64,000 bases of DNA from Betaproteobacteria bacterium (lineage in GTDB: Bacteria > Pseudomonadota > Gammaproteobacteria > Burkholderiales > Thiobacteraceae). The stretch spans positions 52,089 through 116,088 of the forward strand of contig JAHECG010000002.1 of assembly GCA_024641855.1 (NCBI GenBank). Reading direction: 5' to 3'. The stretch's first letter is position 1. Each line of letters opens with the position of its first letter. Made by a program: the position numbers and the translations under genes. This document shows positions 50,256-59,569 of this stretch, one piece after another. Under the pieces are notes generated by a model that did not search any database, was not told the DNA's origin, and worked only from the letters and a program-made list of their open reading frames with translations.

Positions 50256-51836
50256 ATGGTCATTGAAAAACTTGGCCGCTACGTTATCGTTGAGGAAATC
50301 GGTCAAGGCGCCATGGGCGTCGTGTATAAGGCCGTAGATCCTCTCATCGACCGTACCGTTGCAATCAAAACAATTAATCTCGATCTCTCCAAGGAAGAAT
50401 TAGAGAATTTCGAGAAGCGTTTTCAACGTGAAGTGCAATCCGCAGGAAAACTCAATCACCCAAATATCGTGACCGTTTACGATGTCGGCCGCACCGAGGG
50501 TGTCGCCTACATGGCAATGGAGTTTTTAGAAGGTAAAGAATTACGCGAGATTCTCGATTCCGGTGTTGTACTTCCGATTGAAAAAATTTCCCACATCGCA
50601 TCACAAGTTGCGGACGGCTTGGGCTTCGCCCATGAGCGCGGCATTGTGCACCGTGACGTAAAACCCGCCAATGTCATGGTGATGAAAAATGGCTTAGTGA
50701 AAATTACCGATTTTGGCATTGCGCAAATGTCCTCGGCCTCCCGCACCATGTCCGGCATGGTCATGGGCTCCCCCAAATATATGTCGCCCGAACAAGTCGT
50801 CGGACAAGCGGTCGACGGCCGTTCTGATATTTTTTCGCTAGCGGTTGTCTTGTACGAAATGCTCACAGGTAAAACCCCATTTTCGGGGGACAATATTAGC
50901 GCCATCATGTATCAAATTCTGAATGATGAGCCGATTCCGCCTAAAGCATTCAATCAAAGTATTCCCGATTCGATTAACTACATCGTCCTTAAAGCGCTGG
51001 CAAAACATCCTGACAAGCGCTACCAAAACGCCAAAGATATGGCGCGCGATTTAAAGCGCTACAAGACAATGGAAGTTCCGGTAGATAGCGATCGTCCCGC
51101 CTTGCCAGAACGCATGGAACGCCGCTCAAAAGCAAGAGACAGCTCGGTCGACGCCACACAACTGATGCCCAGCATGGTGCTTCAGGATGATGAAACCACG
51201 CTTAACAAAAGCGCTGCGCATCACGATAGTTGGTGGAATACCCAGCGTTTTTTATTGTATGCAGCCATCCCGGCAATGATTGTTACATTCGCCGCAGTCG
51301 TTACGCTCAGCAAAACCCCAAAAGGGGTAAATCCTGAGGAAGCTAGCGCTGTTTTAAATACACCCGCCGCAAGCCCTGTTGAAGCAGATTTAGCGCCGAC
51401 GCCACGCGCCACTGTGGATGAAAAATTAGCCCGCCTCCCCGTAAAAGAGCAAGCGGTTCCGGAGTCTAAACCCGTATCACCTGAAAAACCCGTAGACGTC
51501 GATCAAGCGTTAAATGCAAAAATCGCCGCCAAAGAAAAAACCCGCATAAAACGCGAGCAAACCAAACTTGCCAATGTAGAAGGTGGAATAAAATCTGAAA
51601 ACAATACCAAAACGAGCGTCGCTAAACTCGCTTCAGTTACCTTAGCCATTAGTCCGTGGGGCGAAATTTTCGTCGATGGAAATCGCCAAGGTGTTAGTCC
51701 ACCTTTGCGGGAGCTATCGTTGGCGCCTGGAAAACATACCATCCTGATCGTCAATGAAACCTTTAAGCCCTATTCCCAGAGCATTGATCTGGCACCGGGC
51801 GGCACGCTAAAAATAAAATTCAAATTTCAAAATTGA
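50256..51836 (+). CDS. Ser/Thr protein kinase with TM helix and C-terminal PEGA-like domain
   Basis: Start chosen at MVIEKLGRYVIVEEIGQGAMGVVYKAVD; HRDVKPANVMV; DFGIA; GSPKYMSPEQ; C-terminal ISPWGEIFVDGNRQGVSPPLRELSLAPGKHTI. Confidence 0.94.
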   Translation: MVIEKLGRYVIVEEIGQGAMGVVYKAVDPLIDRTVAIKTINLDLSKEELENFEKRFQREVQSAGKLNHPNIVTVYDVGRTEGVAYMAMEFLEGKELREILDSGVVLPIEKISHIASQVADGLGFAHERGIVHRDVKPANVMVMKNGLVKITDFGIAQMSSASRTMSGMVMGSPKYMSPEQVVGQAVDGRSDIFSLAVVLYEMLTGKTPFSGDNISAIMYQILNDEPIPPKAFNQSIPDSINYIVLKALAKHPDKRYQNAKDMARDLKRYKTMEVPVDSDRPALPERMERRSKARDSSVDATQLMPSMVLQDDETTLNKSAAHHDSWWNTQRFLLYAAIPAMIVTFAAVVTLSKTPKGVNPEEASAVLNTPAASPVEADLAPTPRATVDEKLARLPVKEQAVPESKPVSPEKPVDVDQALNAKIAAKEKTRIKREQTKLANVEGGIKSENNTKTSVAKLASVTLAISPWGEIFVDGNRQGVSPPLRELSLAPGKHTILIVNETFKPYSQSIDLAPGGTLKIKFKFQN

Positions 51837-51846
51837 AGGGTAGGCG

Positions 51847-52263
51847 ATGAAAATATTATTTTGGATCATGATGATTTGCACTGTTCTCGTTACAGGATGC
51901 GCCTCCCAAACATCACGCGATCTCGGTCTCGACAAACTTGCGCCACGTAAAGCGGAACAATCCCTCAATAGCGGTGTTTTACAATATGAAGATGGCGATT
52001 TAAAAGCGGCCCAGAAAAGTATCCAAGAGGCGCTTAGCCTTGGCCTTACTTTCGACTCTGAGAAAGTTTCCGCACATAAATACCTGGCTTTTATTTACTG
52101 CGCATCGAATCAAGAGAAGCAATGCCGCGATGAATTTCGCCGCGCCTTCGAAATTGATTCTGGGTTTAAATTGGATCGTACTGAAATCGGGCATCCCTTA
52201 TGGGGACCCGTTTATAATAATGTGCGCGCAGAGTTATTATCCAGAGGCCGCATCAAACCCTGA
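51847..52263 (+). CDS. TPR-type lipoprotein resembling the TssQ family (T6SS-associated lipoprotein)
   Basis: Lipobox LVTGCAS; LNSGVLQYEDGDLKAAQKSIQEAL...AHKYLAFIYCASNQEKQCRDEFRRAFEIDSGFKLDRTEIGHPLWGPVYNNVR. Confidence 0.65.
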   Translation: MKILFWIMMICTVLVTGCASQTSRDLGLDKLAPRKAEQSLNSGVLQYEDGDLKAAQKSIQEALSLGLTFDSEKVSAHKYLAFIYCASNQEKQCRDEFRRAFEIDSGFKLDRTEIGHPLWGPVYNNVRAELLSRGRIKP

Positions 52264-52295
52264 GGCAGGCCATGTTGCGGAATCCTATGACGGGT

Positions 52296-53054
52296 TTATT
52301 TATAATAAAACTCTAAACGCGTACCCGCTAATTCGAGAATATCGTGATCTTGTAAATGGTAGGGGGTTGACCCCACTTCTACGCCATTGACCAGTGGATA
52401 GCTGGTTCCCTCGACATACGTCAGAAAATAACCTGCCGTTTTTTTTCCGATCACTGCGGTTTGGATGCCTGGTTTTCCGAGCGTCAAAACCTGCTTATCC
52501 AAATCGACCTGCTTCCCTGTACCGGCCCCACCCATGAGGCGCAGTACGCCGGTCCGCATCTCGTTATTCTGACTATTCGCCTTATCCTGTTTAACCACGA
52601 AGGTGTCGAACATACGGTTATTCGTATCGTTGCGTGATAACCCTGCACTATCGTTTAAACCGATTTCTAGCAGCGTTTCATCGTTACCGGCGTGATTCGC
52701 CATTTCGGTTTGTTTAATCGTTTTAGTCACGGTTGGTGCCCAAGAGCTATCTGGCATAACCCATGGCTCAAATAAAAATTTAAGATGAAAGATGGCGATA
52801 TTGATCTCATCGCCATCTTGCAAGTGATGATTTTTGATCAACTTACCGTTGACGCGAACACCGTTTGTGCTCCCTAAATCCTGTAGAAAGGAATCATTAC
52901 GTATGGTGGAAATTAGGGCATGTTCACCGCTCACCGAAATATGATCGAGCGGTATATCGCAATCCGTACGGCGCCCTATCTTGATTCGCTCGCGATTCAA
53001 TTGTCGCTCACTAATCTCGACGCCATTCTGATCCAACAAAACCAACTTAGACAT
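52296..53054 (-). CDS. FHA domain protein (paralog 2)
   Basis: IKIGRRTDCDIPLDHISVSGEHALI...LQDLGSTNGVRVNGKLI; second FHA-like region YPLVNGVEVGSTPYHLQDHDILELAG. Confidence 0.9.
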   Translation of the reverse strand: MSKLVLLDQNGVEISERQLNRERIKIGRRTDCDIPLDHISVSGEHALISTIRNDSFLQDLGSTNGVRVNGKLIKNHHLQDGDEINIAIFHLKFLFEPWVMPDSSWAPTVTKTIKQTEMANHAGNDETLLEIGLNDSAGLSRNDTNNRMFDTFVVKQDKANSQNNEMRTGVLRLMGGAGTGKQVDLDKQVLTLGKPGIQTAVIGKKTAGYFLTYVEGTSYPLVNGVEVGSTPYHLQDHDILELAGTRLEFYYK

Positions 53055-53095
53055 TTTGCTCCCGCCACTGCGTCAAGCGCAGAACGGTCAACAGG

Positions 53096-53908
53096 CTAGA
53101 CTGCTCGCGCTAGAATCAATGAAATATTATCGTACCCACCTTTATGGTTGGCGGTATCGATTAACTGCTGCGCTGCCAACTCCAAATCATCTGCATGTTC
53201 GATAACATACTGAATTTCAGTATCATCCATCATATCGAACAGCCCATCGGAACACAGCAAAAAAACATCGCTTAACAACACCGGCTGCTCTTGCACATCA
53301 ACCTCTACGCCTGCCTGCACGCCTAATGCACGCGTAATAAGACCACGGCTACCAGCTAAACGCCCTTGTTCTGGCGTAATCAAACCGCACTCAATTTGCT
53401 CCTGCAATACGGTATGATCGACCGTGAGTTGTTCAAAGTGCCCCTGACGTAAACGATATACCCGTGAATCGCCAATACTCACGATGGTAACTCGCGCCCC
53501 CGTAAACAAGGCCGCCACCAGCGTGGTACCCATACCGCACAACTCCGTTTGTAGCTGGCTTAACTGATAAATTTCGCGATTAGCTTTGGCAATCGCAGTA
53601 CATAAACGCATCGAAGCATGGCTTAACCCCGCTGCTAAACCGTCGTCCGTCGGTAATGTTAATGGAAATTGCCGAAATTCATTTAAGACAATATTGAGCG
53701 CCATTGCGCTCGCAATTTCACCGCCATTACAGCCACCCATCCCATCCGCCAGCACCAATAAGCCAGTTTCCGGATCAAATTCTAGACTATCCTCGTTACT
53801 CGATCGGACGCGGCCGGTATCACTCAAGGCAGCGTATTCAAGCCGCGTAGCCCGAGGCGTCAATGCGAATCGTTCCGGAGCTATGGTTTGTGCAGCCTCC
53901 ACTTCCAC
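53096..53908 (-). CDS. PP2C-family Ser/Thr protein phosphatase (paralog 2)
   Basis: DTGRVRSSNEDSLEFDPETGLLVLADGMGGCNGGEIAS; IGDSRVYRLR; LLCSDGLFDMMDD; GGYDNISL. Confidence 0.93.
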   Translation of the reverse strand: MEVEAAQTIAPERFALTPRATRLEYAALSDTGRVRSSNEDSLEFDPETGLLVLADGMGGCNGGEIASAMALNIVLNEFRQFPLTLPTDDGLAAGLSHASMRLCTAIAKANREIYQLSQLQTELCGMGTTLVAALFTGARVTIVSIGDSRVYRLRQGHFEQLTVDHTVLQEQIECGLITPEQGRLAGSRGLITRALGVQAGVEVDVQEQPVLLSDVFLLCSDGLFDMMDDTEIQYVIEHADDLELAAQQLIDTANHKGGYDNISLILARAV

Positions 53909-54019
53909 CTCTCACCAGTTTGCGGGTTGAAAAATACAATTCAAAGTTAAATTATTGTTATTTTAAGAAAATTTCGATAAACAAATAATACGGATAATTA
54001 CATTGTCATTGTAGATTTG

Positions 54020-55384
54020 TTACCGGAATTTTTCAACCGCTTCTTCGAGACGCCCAACCGCAACGATTTCCATACCAGAAATGGTTTGTTTAGGCTTATT
54101 TGCATTGGGTATAACGGCACGCGTAAAGCCAAGTTTAGCGGCTTCTTTCAATCTTTCTTGACCGCGTTGCACCGGACGCACTTCGCCAGCCAAACCAACC
54201 TCTCCAAACACCACCATCTTTTCCGGTAAAGGTTTATTCTTAAACGAAGAAACGATGGCCAACAATACAGCTAAGTCTGCTGCCGGCTCAGTAATTCGCA
54301 CCCCACCGACGGCATTCACAAACACATCTTGATCGAAGCATGCGATACCGGCATGCCGATGTAGGACGGCCAGCAACATACCCAAGCGATTTTGTTCCAA
54401 CCCCACGCTCAAACGTCGCGGATTTGGTGCGTGTGCTTCATCAACCAAGGCCTGAATTTCGACCAACAAAGGTCGAGTTCCTTCTTGGGTTACCATGACG
54501 CAGGATCCCGGTACTTCCTGCACATGATGCGAAAGAAACAATGCCGATGGATTGCTCACCTCGCGTAACCCCTTTTCGGTCATGGCAAACACGCCCAATT
54601 CATTGACGGCACCAAAGCGATTTTTAAAGGCACGAACCAAACGAAAACTAGAGCTAGTCTCTCCTTCAAAATAGAGGACGGTGTCGACAATATGTTCGAG
54701 CACGCGTGGGCCGGCCAGCGTGCCTTCTTTAGTCACATGACCGACAAAAATAATCGATATCCCCGATTGTTTGGCCATCCGCGTTAATTGTGCCGCACAT
54801 TCGCGAACTTGTGCCACACTGCCGGGCGCAGATTGCAAAGCCTCTGAATACACCGTTTGAATCGAGTCGATCACAGCCACCTTGGGCCGCTCTCGTTGTA
54901 AGCAGGCAATAATTTTTTCCAGATTAATTTCCGCCAACAACACCACTTCATTGGCATTGAGTACGAGCCGCTTAGCCCTGAGCGCAATTTGTTGCGGCGA
55001 CTCCTCTCCGCTGACATACAACACCTTATGCAACTCGCTCATATGCGCCAAGGCTTGCAATAATAGCGTCGACTTACCAATACCGGGGTCGCCACCAATG
55101 AGTACCACCGCACCATCCACTAAACCACCGCCAAGCACTCGATCTAGTTCCGCAACACCCGTCGGCGTGCGCGGCACTTCAAGTGCTTCGACTTCGGATA
55201 ATGTTTGCACCTTACCATCTGCCGCTAAAGCACTATAGCGATTACCGGCAGTCGCGGGACTCACGACCTCAGCAATCGTCTCAACCAAGGTATTCCAGGC
55301 GTTGCAATGCGGGCATTGACCTTGCCACTTCAAGCTTTGCCCTCCACATTCCGTACAGGTATAAATTGATTTAGACTTAGCCAT
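54020..55384 (-). CDS. radA: DNA repair protein RadA
   Basis: Start chosen at MAKSKSIYTCTECGGQSLKWQGQCPHCNAWNTL; GGDPGIGKSTLLLQ. Confidence 0.95.
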   Translation of the reverse strand: MAKSKSIYTCTECGGQSLKWQGQCPHCNAWNTLVETIAEVVSPATAGNRYSALAADGKVQTLSEVEALEVPRTPTGVAELDRVLGGGLVDGAVVLIGGDPGIGKSTLLLQALAHMSELHKVLYVSGEESPQQIALRAKRLVLNANEVVLLAEINLEKIIACLQRERPKVAVIDSIQTVYSEALQSAPGSVAQVRECAAQLTRMAKQSGISIIFVGHVTKEGTLAGPRVLEHIVDTVLYFEGETSSSFRLVRAFKNRFGAVNELGVFAMTEKGLREVSNPSALFLSHHVQEVPGSCVMVTQEGTRPLLVEIQALVDEAHAPNPRRLSVGLEQNRLGMLLAVLHRHAGIACFDQDVFVNAVGGVRITEPAADLAVLLAIVSSFKNKPLPEKMVVFGEVGLAGEVRPVQRGQERLKEAAKLGFTRAVIPNANKPKQTISGMEIVAVGRLEEAVEKFR

Positions 55385-55406
55385 GCAATCCTCTAGTACA
55401 CAAACC

Positions 55407-56474
55407 CTACGCTTCCACAATTGATACGCGTTCAGCCCGAGCACATAGCAATTCATAGCTAATAGTGCCCGCAGCTCGCGCTACTTCATCAACCGATAAC
55501 GCTCCGCCCCATAGCGTCACCGCCGATCCAATTTTGGCTTGTGGCAGTGCGGATAGATCAACCATTAACATATCCATTGATACGCGACCCAATGTCCTGG
55601 TGCGAGTTCCTTCCACCAAAATCGGGGTTCCAGTAAGCGCGTGGCGCGGATAACCATCCGCGTAACCACAGGCAACAACACCAATACGCATGTCGCTATC
55701 CGCTCTAAACAACCCGCCATAACCCATCGATTCACCAGCCTTTATCTGCTGTACAGCGATGATTTCTGAAACCAAACTCATCGCTGGTTCCAAACCCAAT
55801 TCAGCTGCACTTACATCGCTAAAAGGTGAAGACCCATACAACATGATGCCAGGCCGCACCCAGTCGCCATGGGTCTCTGAATAACGCAGTAATGCGGCCG
55901 AATTTGCCAGCGACATCGCTAAGCCAAACGGCTGATTCAAGCGCTGAAATAAAGCCCATTGACCGCTGATCCCCTGACCCTCATCTGCAGTCGCAAAGTG
56001 CGACATGAGGGTTATTCGCCCAATGATTGGACATTTTCTCAACGCTGCTAAAGCTTCCGGGAATTCCTGCGGCATAAACCCGAGCCGATTCATCCCTGTG
56101 TTGACTTTAAGAAAGACATCGATACGCACCGGCGACCATGCATGCTTCAGCCATTCAATTTGTTCATGCGTGTGAATCACCAAACTCAATTGATGCTCCG
56201 TGACGACCGCTAATTCCGCCTCTGAGAACACACCCTCCAGCAGTAAGATGGGTTGGGCAAAACCAGCTTCGCGCAATTGCACCGCCTCTTCTAAAGACAG
56301 TACGGCAAAGCCATCGCTTTCCTCTAAAGACTTTGCAACGCGCAACAGGCCGTGTCCGTAAGCATTGGCTTTGATGACGGCAAAAATTTTAGCAGTAGGA
56401 GCCGCTTGACGCGCAACGAGTAAATTATTGACGAGGGCGGAGGTGTGTACAATGGCCTGAATCGGGCGGGTCAT
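55407..56474 (-). CDS. alr: Alanine racemase
   Basis: IFAVIKANAYGHGLLRVAKSL; KVNTGMNRLGF; MGYGGLFRADSDMRIGVVACGYADGYPRHA. Confidence 0.95.
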   Translation of the reverse strand: MTRPIQAIVHTSALVNNLLVARQAAPTAKIFAVIKANAYGHGLLRVAKSLEESDGFAVLSLEEAVQLREAGFAQPILLLEGVFSEAELAVVTEHQLSLVIHTHEQIEWLKHAWSPVRIDVFLKVNTGMNRLGFMPQEFPEALAALRKCPIIGRITLMSHFATADEGQGISGQWALFQRLNQPFGLAMSLANSAALLRYSETHGDWVRPGIMLYGSSPFSDVSAAELGLEPAMSLVSEIIAVQQIKAGESMGYGGLFRADSDMRIGVVACGYADGYPRHALTGTPILVEGTRTRTLGRVSMDMLMVDLSALPQAKIGSAVTLWGGALSVDEVARAAGTISYELLCARAERVSIVEA

Positions 56475-56507
56475 ATGCGTTGAATTTTACTTCGCAAGCT
56501 TTGCGCG

Positions 56508-57878
56508 TTAGTGGTCTTGGTAGCTTCCATGCGCCAGATTTTCAAAGCGCGTATATTCGCCAAGGAAAGCCAAGCGCACGGTTCCAATCGGACCGTTACG
56601 TTGCTTGCCAATGATGATCTCAGATACGCCTTTTTCCGGGGTTTCTGGGTTGTACACTTCATCGCGATAAATAAACAAAATTACGTCAGCATCTTGTTCG
56701 ATGGCGCCAGATTCCCGTAAATCCGACATGACTGGACGTTTATTCGGACGCTGCTCCAAGCTGCGATTGAGCTGCGATAACGCAATCACGGGCACATCGA
56801 GCTCTTTGGCTAAGGCTTTCAGCGAACGCGATATTTCCGAAATTTCCGTTGCGCGGTTTTCGCCTTGGCGCGTCGAAGACATAAGTTGGATGTAGTCGAT
56901 CACAATCAGACCCAATTTACCGCATTGGCGATGCAAGCGACGCGCTCTGGCCCGCAATTCGAGTGCAGTGAGCGCAGCCGATTCATCGATATACAGCGGC
57001 GCCTCGTTCAATTTTCCTACTGCGTACGTCAACCGTTGCCAATCGTCATCCTGCAAACGCCCGGTGCGAACCTTATGCTGATCCAATTTGCCGACCGAAC
57101 CCATCATCCGCATCACGAGTTGTGAACCGCCCATCTCCATACTAAACACCGCCACCGGCAAGCCAGATTCCAGCGCCACATTTTCGGCGATGTTTAGCGA
57201 GAAGGCCGTCTTACCCATCGAGGGCCGTCCTGCTACGATGATTAAATCACCCGGCTGCAAGCCTGAAGTTTTTTGATCCAGATCTGCGAACCCAGTAGGG
57301 ATGCCGGTAATGTCACTCGGATTGTCACGCTGAAACAGCATATCGATGCGTTCCACCACTTGCGTCAACAATTCCGGCAACGCCATAAACCCTTTTTGAC
57401 CACGCGCACCAGCTTCGGCAATTTCAAAAACCTTACCCTCGGCATGATCCAACAACTCGCTCGCGGAGCGTCCCATGGGGCTGTAAGCGGAATCGGCGAT
57501 GGAGGTACCGACCTCAACCAAGCCACGTAAAATTGCGCGGTCACGCACGATTTCGGCATAGCGCCGAATATTCGCTGCGCTCGGTGTGTTTTGTGCTAAA
57601 GCGCCCAGATAGGCTAAGCCACCCACCGTGGTCAGTTCTTCGCTGGACTCAAGCGATTCGGAAACCGTCACCACGTCTGCCGGTCGACTCCGATCCAACA
57701 GCTTCACAATGTGACGGTAAATCAGGCGATGGTCGTGACGATAAAAATCCTGCTCGTTAATCAGATCGGCAATGCGCTCCCAAGCACTATTTTCAAGCAG
57801 CAAGCCGCCCAAAACCGATTGCTCGGCTTCCACGGAATGCGGCGGGAGTTTAATTGCGTCTAATTGATTATCGCCCAT
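56508..57878 (-). CDS. dnaB: Replicative DNA helicase DnaB
   Basis: LPPHSVEAEQSVLGGLLLENSAWERI; VAGRPSMGKTAFSLNIA; IDYIQLMSS; SDLRESGAIEQDADVILFIYRD. Confidence 0.97.
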   Translation of the reverse strand: MGDNQLDAIKLPPHSVEAEQSVLGGLLLENSAWERIADLINEQDFYRHDHRLIYRHIVKLLDRSRPADVVTVSESLESSEELTTVGGLAYLGALAQNTPSAANIRRYAEIVRDRAILRGLVEVGTSIADSAYSPMGRSASELLDHAEGKVFEIAEAGARGQKGFMALPELLTQVVERIDMLFQRDNPSDITGIPTGFADLDQKTSGLQPGDLIIVAGRPSMGKTAFSLNIAENVALESGLPVAVFSMEMGGSQLVMRMMGSVGKLDQHKVRTGRLQDDDWQRLTYAVGKLNEAPLYIDESAALTALELRARARRLHRQCGKLGLIVIDYIQLMSSTRQGENRATEISEISRSLKALAKELDVPVIALSQLNRSLEQRPNKRPVMSDLRESGAIEQDADVILFIYRDEVYNPETPEKGVSEIIIGKQRNGPIGTVRLAFLGEYTRFENLAHGSYQDH

Positions 57879-57947
57879 ATCACTTCGCTCAAAAAAAACA
57901 GATTAGCACAGAAATTCCATGCGTTATAAGTTACTGCTCTAGCAAAC

Positions 57948-57976
57948 AAAAAAGGGCCGCAAAAGCGGCCCTTTTT
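57948..57976 (-). terminator. Intrinsic terminator downstream of rplI
   Basis: AAAAAAGGGCCGC-AAAA-GCGGCCCTTTTT. Confidence 0.85.
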
Positions 57977-57994
57977 GCTAAAACAAAACAGCGA

Positions 57995-58444
57995 TTAAGC
58001 TTCGCCTAATACCGAAACGCTAATGGTCGCAGTCACGTCAGTATGGAACGCCAACGTAATCGGGAAATCGCCGATCTGCTTGAGCGCGCCTTCCGGCATA
58101 CGCACTTCAGCTTTAGCCACTTCAAAGCCTTGGCTCTTCAGGGCATCCACGATATCGCCATTGTTCACGGAACCGAACAGTTTCCCATCTGGGCCAGCTT
58201 TCTGGGTAATCTGCAACAGATAACCTTCCAGCTTCTCGGCACGCGCCTGCGCTTTTACCAGCAATTCTGCTTGTTGTTTCTCCAACTCAGCACGACGCTC
58301 TTCAAACGCTTTTAAATTGCTTTCCGTTGCGCGTTTTGCCTTGCCTTGCGGAATCAAGAAATTACGTGCAAAACCGTCTTTCACTTTCACCACATCGCCC
58401 AATTGACCGAGGTTAGCGACTTTTTCCATTAGAATAATTTGCAT
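57995..58444 (-). CDS. rplI: 50S ribosomal protein L9
   Basis: [40 protein letters not shown]. Confidence 0.97.
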   Translation of the reverse strand: MQIILMEKVANLGQLGDVVKVKDGFARNFLIPQGKAKRATESNLKAFEERRAELEKQQAELLVKAQARAEKLEGYLLQITQKAGPDGKLFGSVNNGDIVDALKSQGFEVAKAEVRMPEGALKQIGDFPITLAFHTDVTATISVSVLGEA

Positions 58445-58454
58445 CGCGTGCCCC

Positions 58455-58682
58455 TTAGTGCAAGTCGGTGTAGTGCAACAACGCTAAAAAGCGTGCGCGC
58501 TTAACCGCAACAGACAATTGGCGCTGATAACGCGCCTTGGTGCCGGTGATACGTGCCGGAATGATCCGACCGTTTTCGTTAATGAAATCCTTCAGCAGAC
58601 CCACATCCTTGTAGTCTACTTCTTTAATGCCCTCTGCCGAAAAACGGCAATATCTTCTACGTTTAAACATTTGACGTGACAT
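58455..58682 (-). CDS. rpsR: 30S ribosomal protein S18
   Basis: [64 protein letters not shown]. Confidence 0.97.
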   Translation of the reverse strand: MSRQMFKRRRYCRFSAEGIKEVDYKDVGLLKDFINENGRIIPARITGTKARYQRQLSVAVKRARFLALLHYTDLH

Positions 58683-58691
58683 GGTTCACCT

Positions 58692-58991
58692 CTATTCAAT
58701 CAATTCAAAATTTTGTACATGCAACACTAACGCAAAATCGGTACGGCTCGCTTGTGCTAGAAACCCGGTGGCTTTAATCAGCGTACCAACAGGGAGTTTG
58801 GCAATTTCCTGTGCCAGATCCTCTGCTGCGGTGGCCTTCATTGCACAGCCCACTTTTCGTAGACTGTTTGCTTCTTTCTGCTCTGAGCGATGTGCAATGG
58901 TGAAATCCACCAAGGCTACCCCGGCAGGGCTAAAGCGCAATGCCCCTCTAGTTTCCAGTCGGCCGCACAATTGCGTGCGGTTACACGACAC
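58692..58991 (-). CDS. priB: Primosomal replication protein PriB (single OB-fold)
   Basis: RTQLCGRLETRGALRFSPAGVALVDFTIAHRSEQKEA; located between rpsF and rpsR. Confidence 0.9.
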   Translation of the reverse strand: MSCNRTQLCGRLETRGALRFSPAGVALVDFTIAHRSEQKEANSLRKVGCAMKATAAEDLAQEIAKLPVGTLIKATGFLAQASRTDFALVLHVQNFELIE

Positions 58992-59378
58992 TTAGCTTGC
59001 AGCCTCCGCGGATTCCGTTGGTGCGGATTCAACCGGTGCTGCGGCACGCGGTTTTTCTTCACCTGCGCGCATCATAGGCGAAGGTTCAGTGACCGCACTC
59101 TTCATGCTGATCGTCAAATGACGCAACACAGCATCGTTGAATTTGAACGCGTGCTCCAATTCATTCAACGTTTCCAAATCGCACTCGATATTCATCAGTA
59201 CGTAATGGGCTTTGTGGATTTTTTGGATCGGATAAGCAAGCTGACGACGGCCCCAATCTTCAAGGCGGTGAATCGCACCGCTGCGCGTAGCAATCGTCGC
59301 TTTATAACGCTCGATCATCGCTGGCACTTGCTCGCTCTGGTCCGGATGGACGATAAAACAGATCTCGTAATGACGCAT
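58992..59378 (-). CDS. rpsF: 30S ribosomal protein S6
   Basis: [55 protein letters not shown]. Confidence 0.97.
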   Translation of the reverse strand: MRHYEICFIVHPDQSEQVPAMIERYKATIATRSGAIHRLEDWGRRQLAYPIQKIHKAHYVLMNIECDLETLNELEHAFKFNDAVLRHLTISMKSAVTEPSPMMRAGEEKPRAAAPVESAPTESAEAAS

Positions 59379-59462
59379 GCACGCTCCTTCTGGTCATACC
59401 TCCTGCATGTGCGGCAGTGAGGCAAGGTTAACATTCCTGACAAGGCGCCAGGAAAGTCGGCC

Positions 59463-59491
59463 ATTATACTGATTTTCAAGGGAAACAGCAA
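59463..59491 (-). promoter_or_regulatory. Candidate sigma70 promoter of rpsF-priB-rpsR-rplI
   Basis: Minus strand TTGCTG - 17 nt - TATAAT, about 85 nt upstream of the rpsF ATG. Confidence 0.55.
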
Positions 59492-59514
59492 ACAGAATCC
59501 CTAGCTGAAAAAGG

Positions 59515-59540
59515 AAAGGGGCAGGTTTCCCTGCCCCTTT
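59515..59540 (-). terminator. Intrinsic terminator downstream of carbonic anhydrase gene
   Basis: AAAGGGGCAGG-TTTC-CCTGCCCCTTT. Confidence 0.65.
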
Positions 59541-59569
59541 ACCAAATCGGCTGCTTAATCAAACGCTTT

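Noticed and set aside
48446-53908. Calling the locus a type VI secretion system
   Set aside because: No Tss structural genes are present; only the regulatory-type components and a TssQ-like lipoprotein.
58890-59420. 176-aa plus-strand ORF
   Set aside because: Antisense to rpsF/priB, which are certain; shadow frame.
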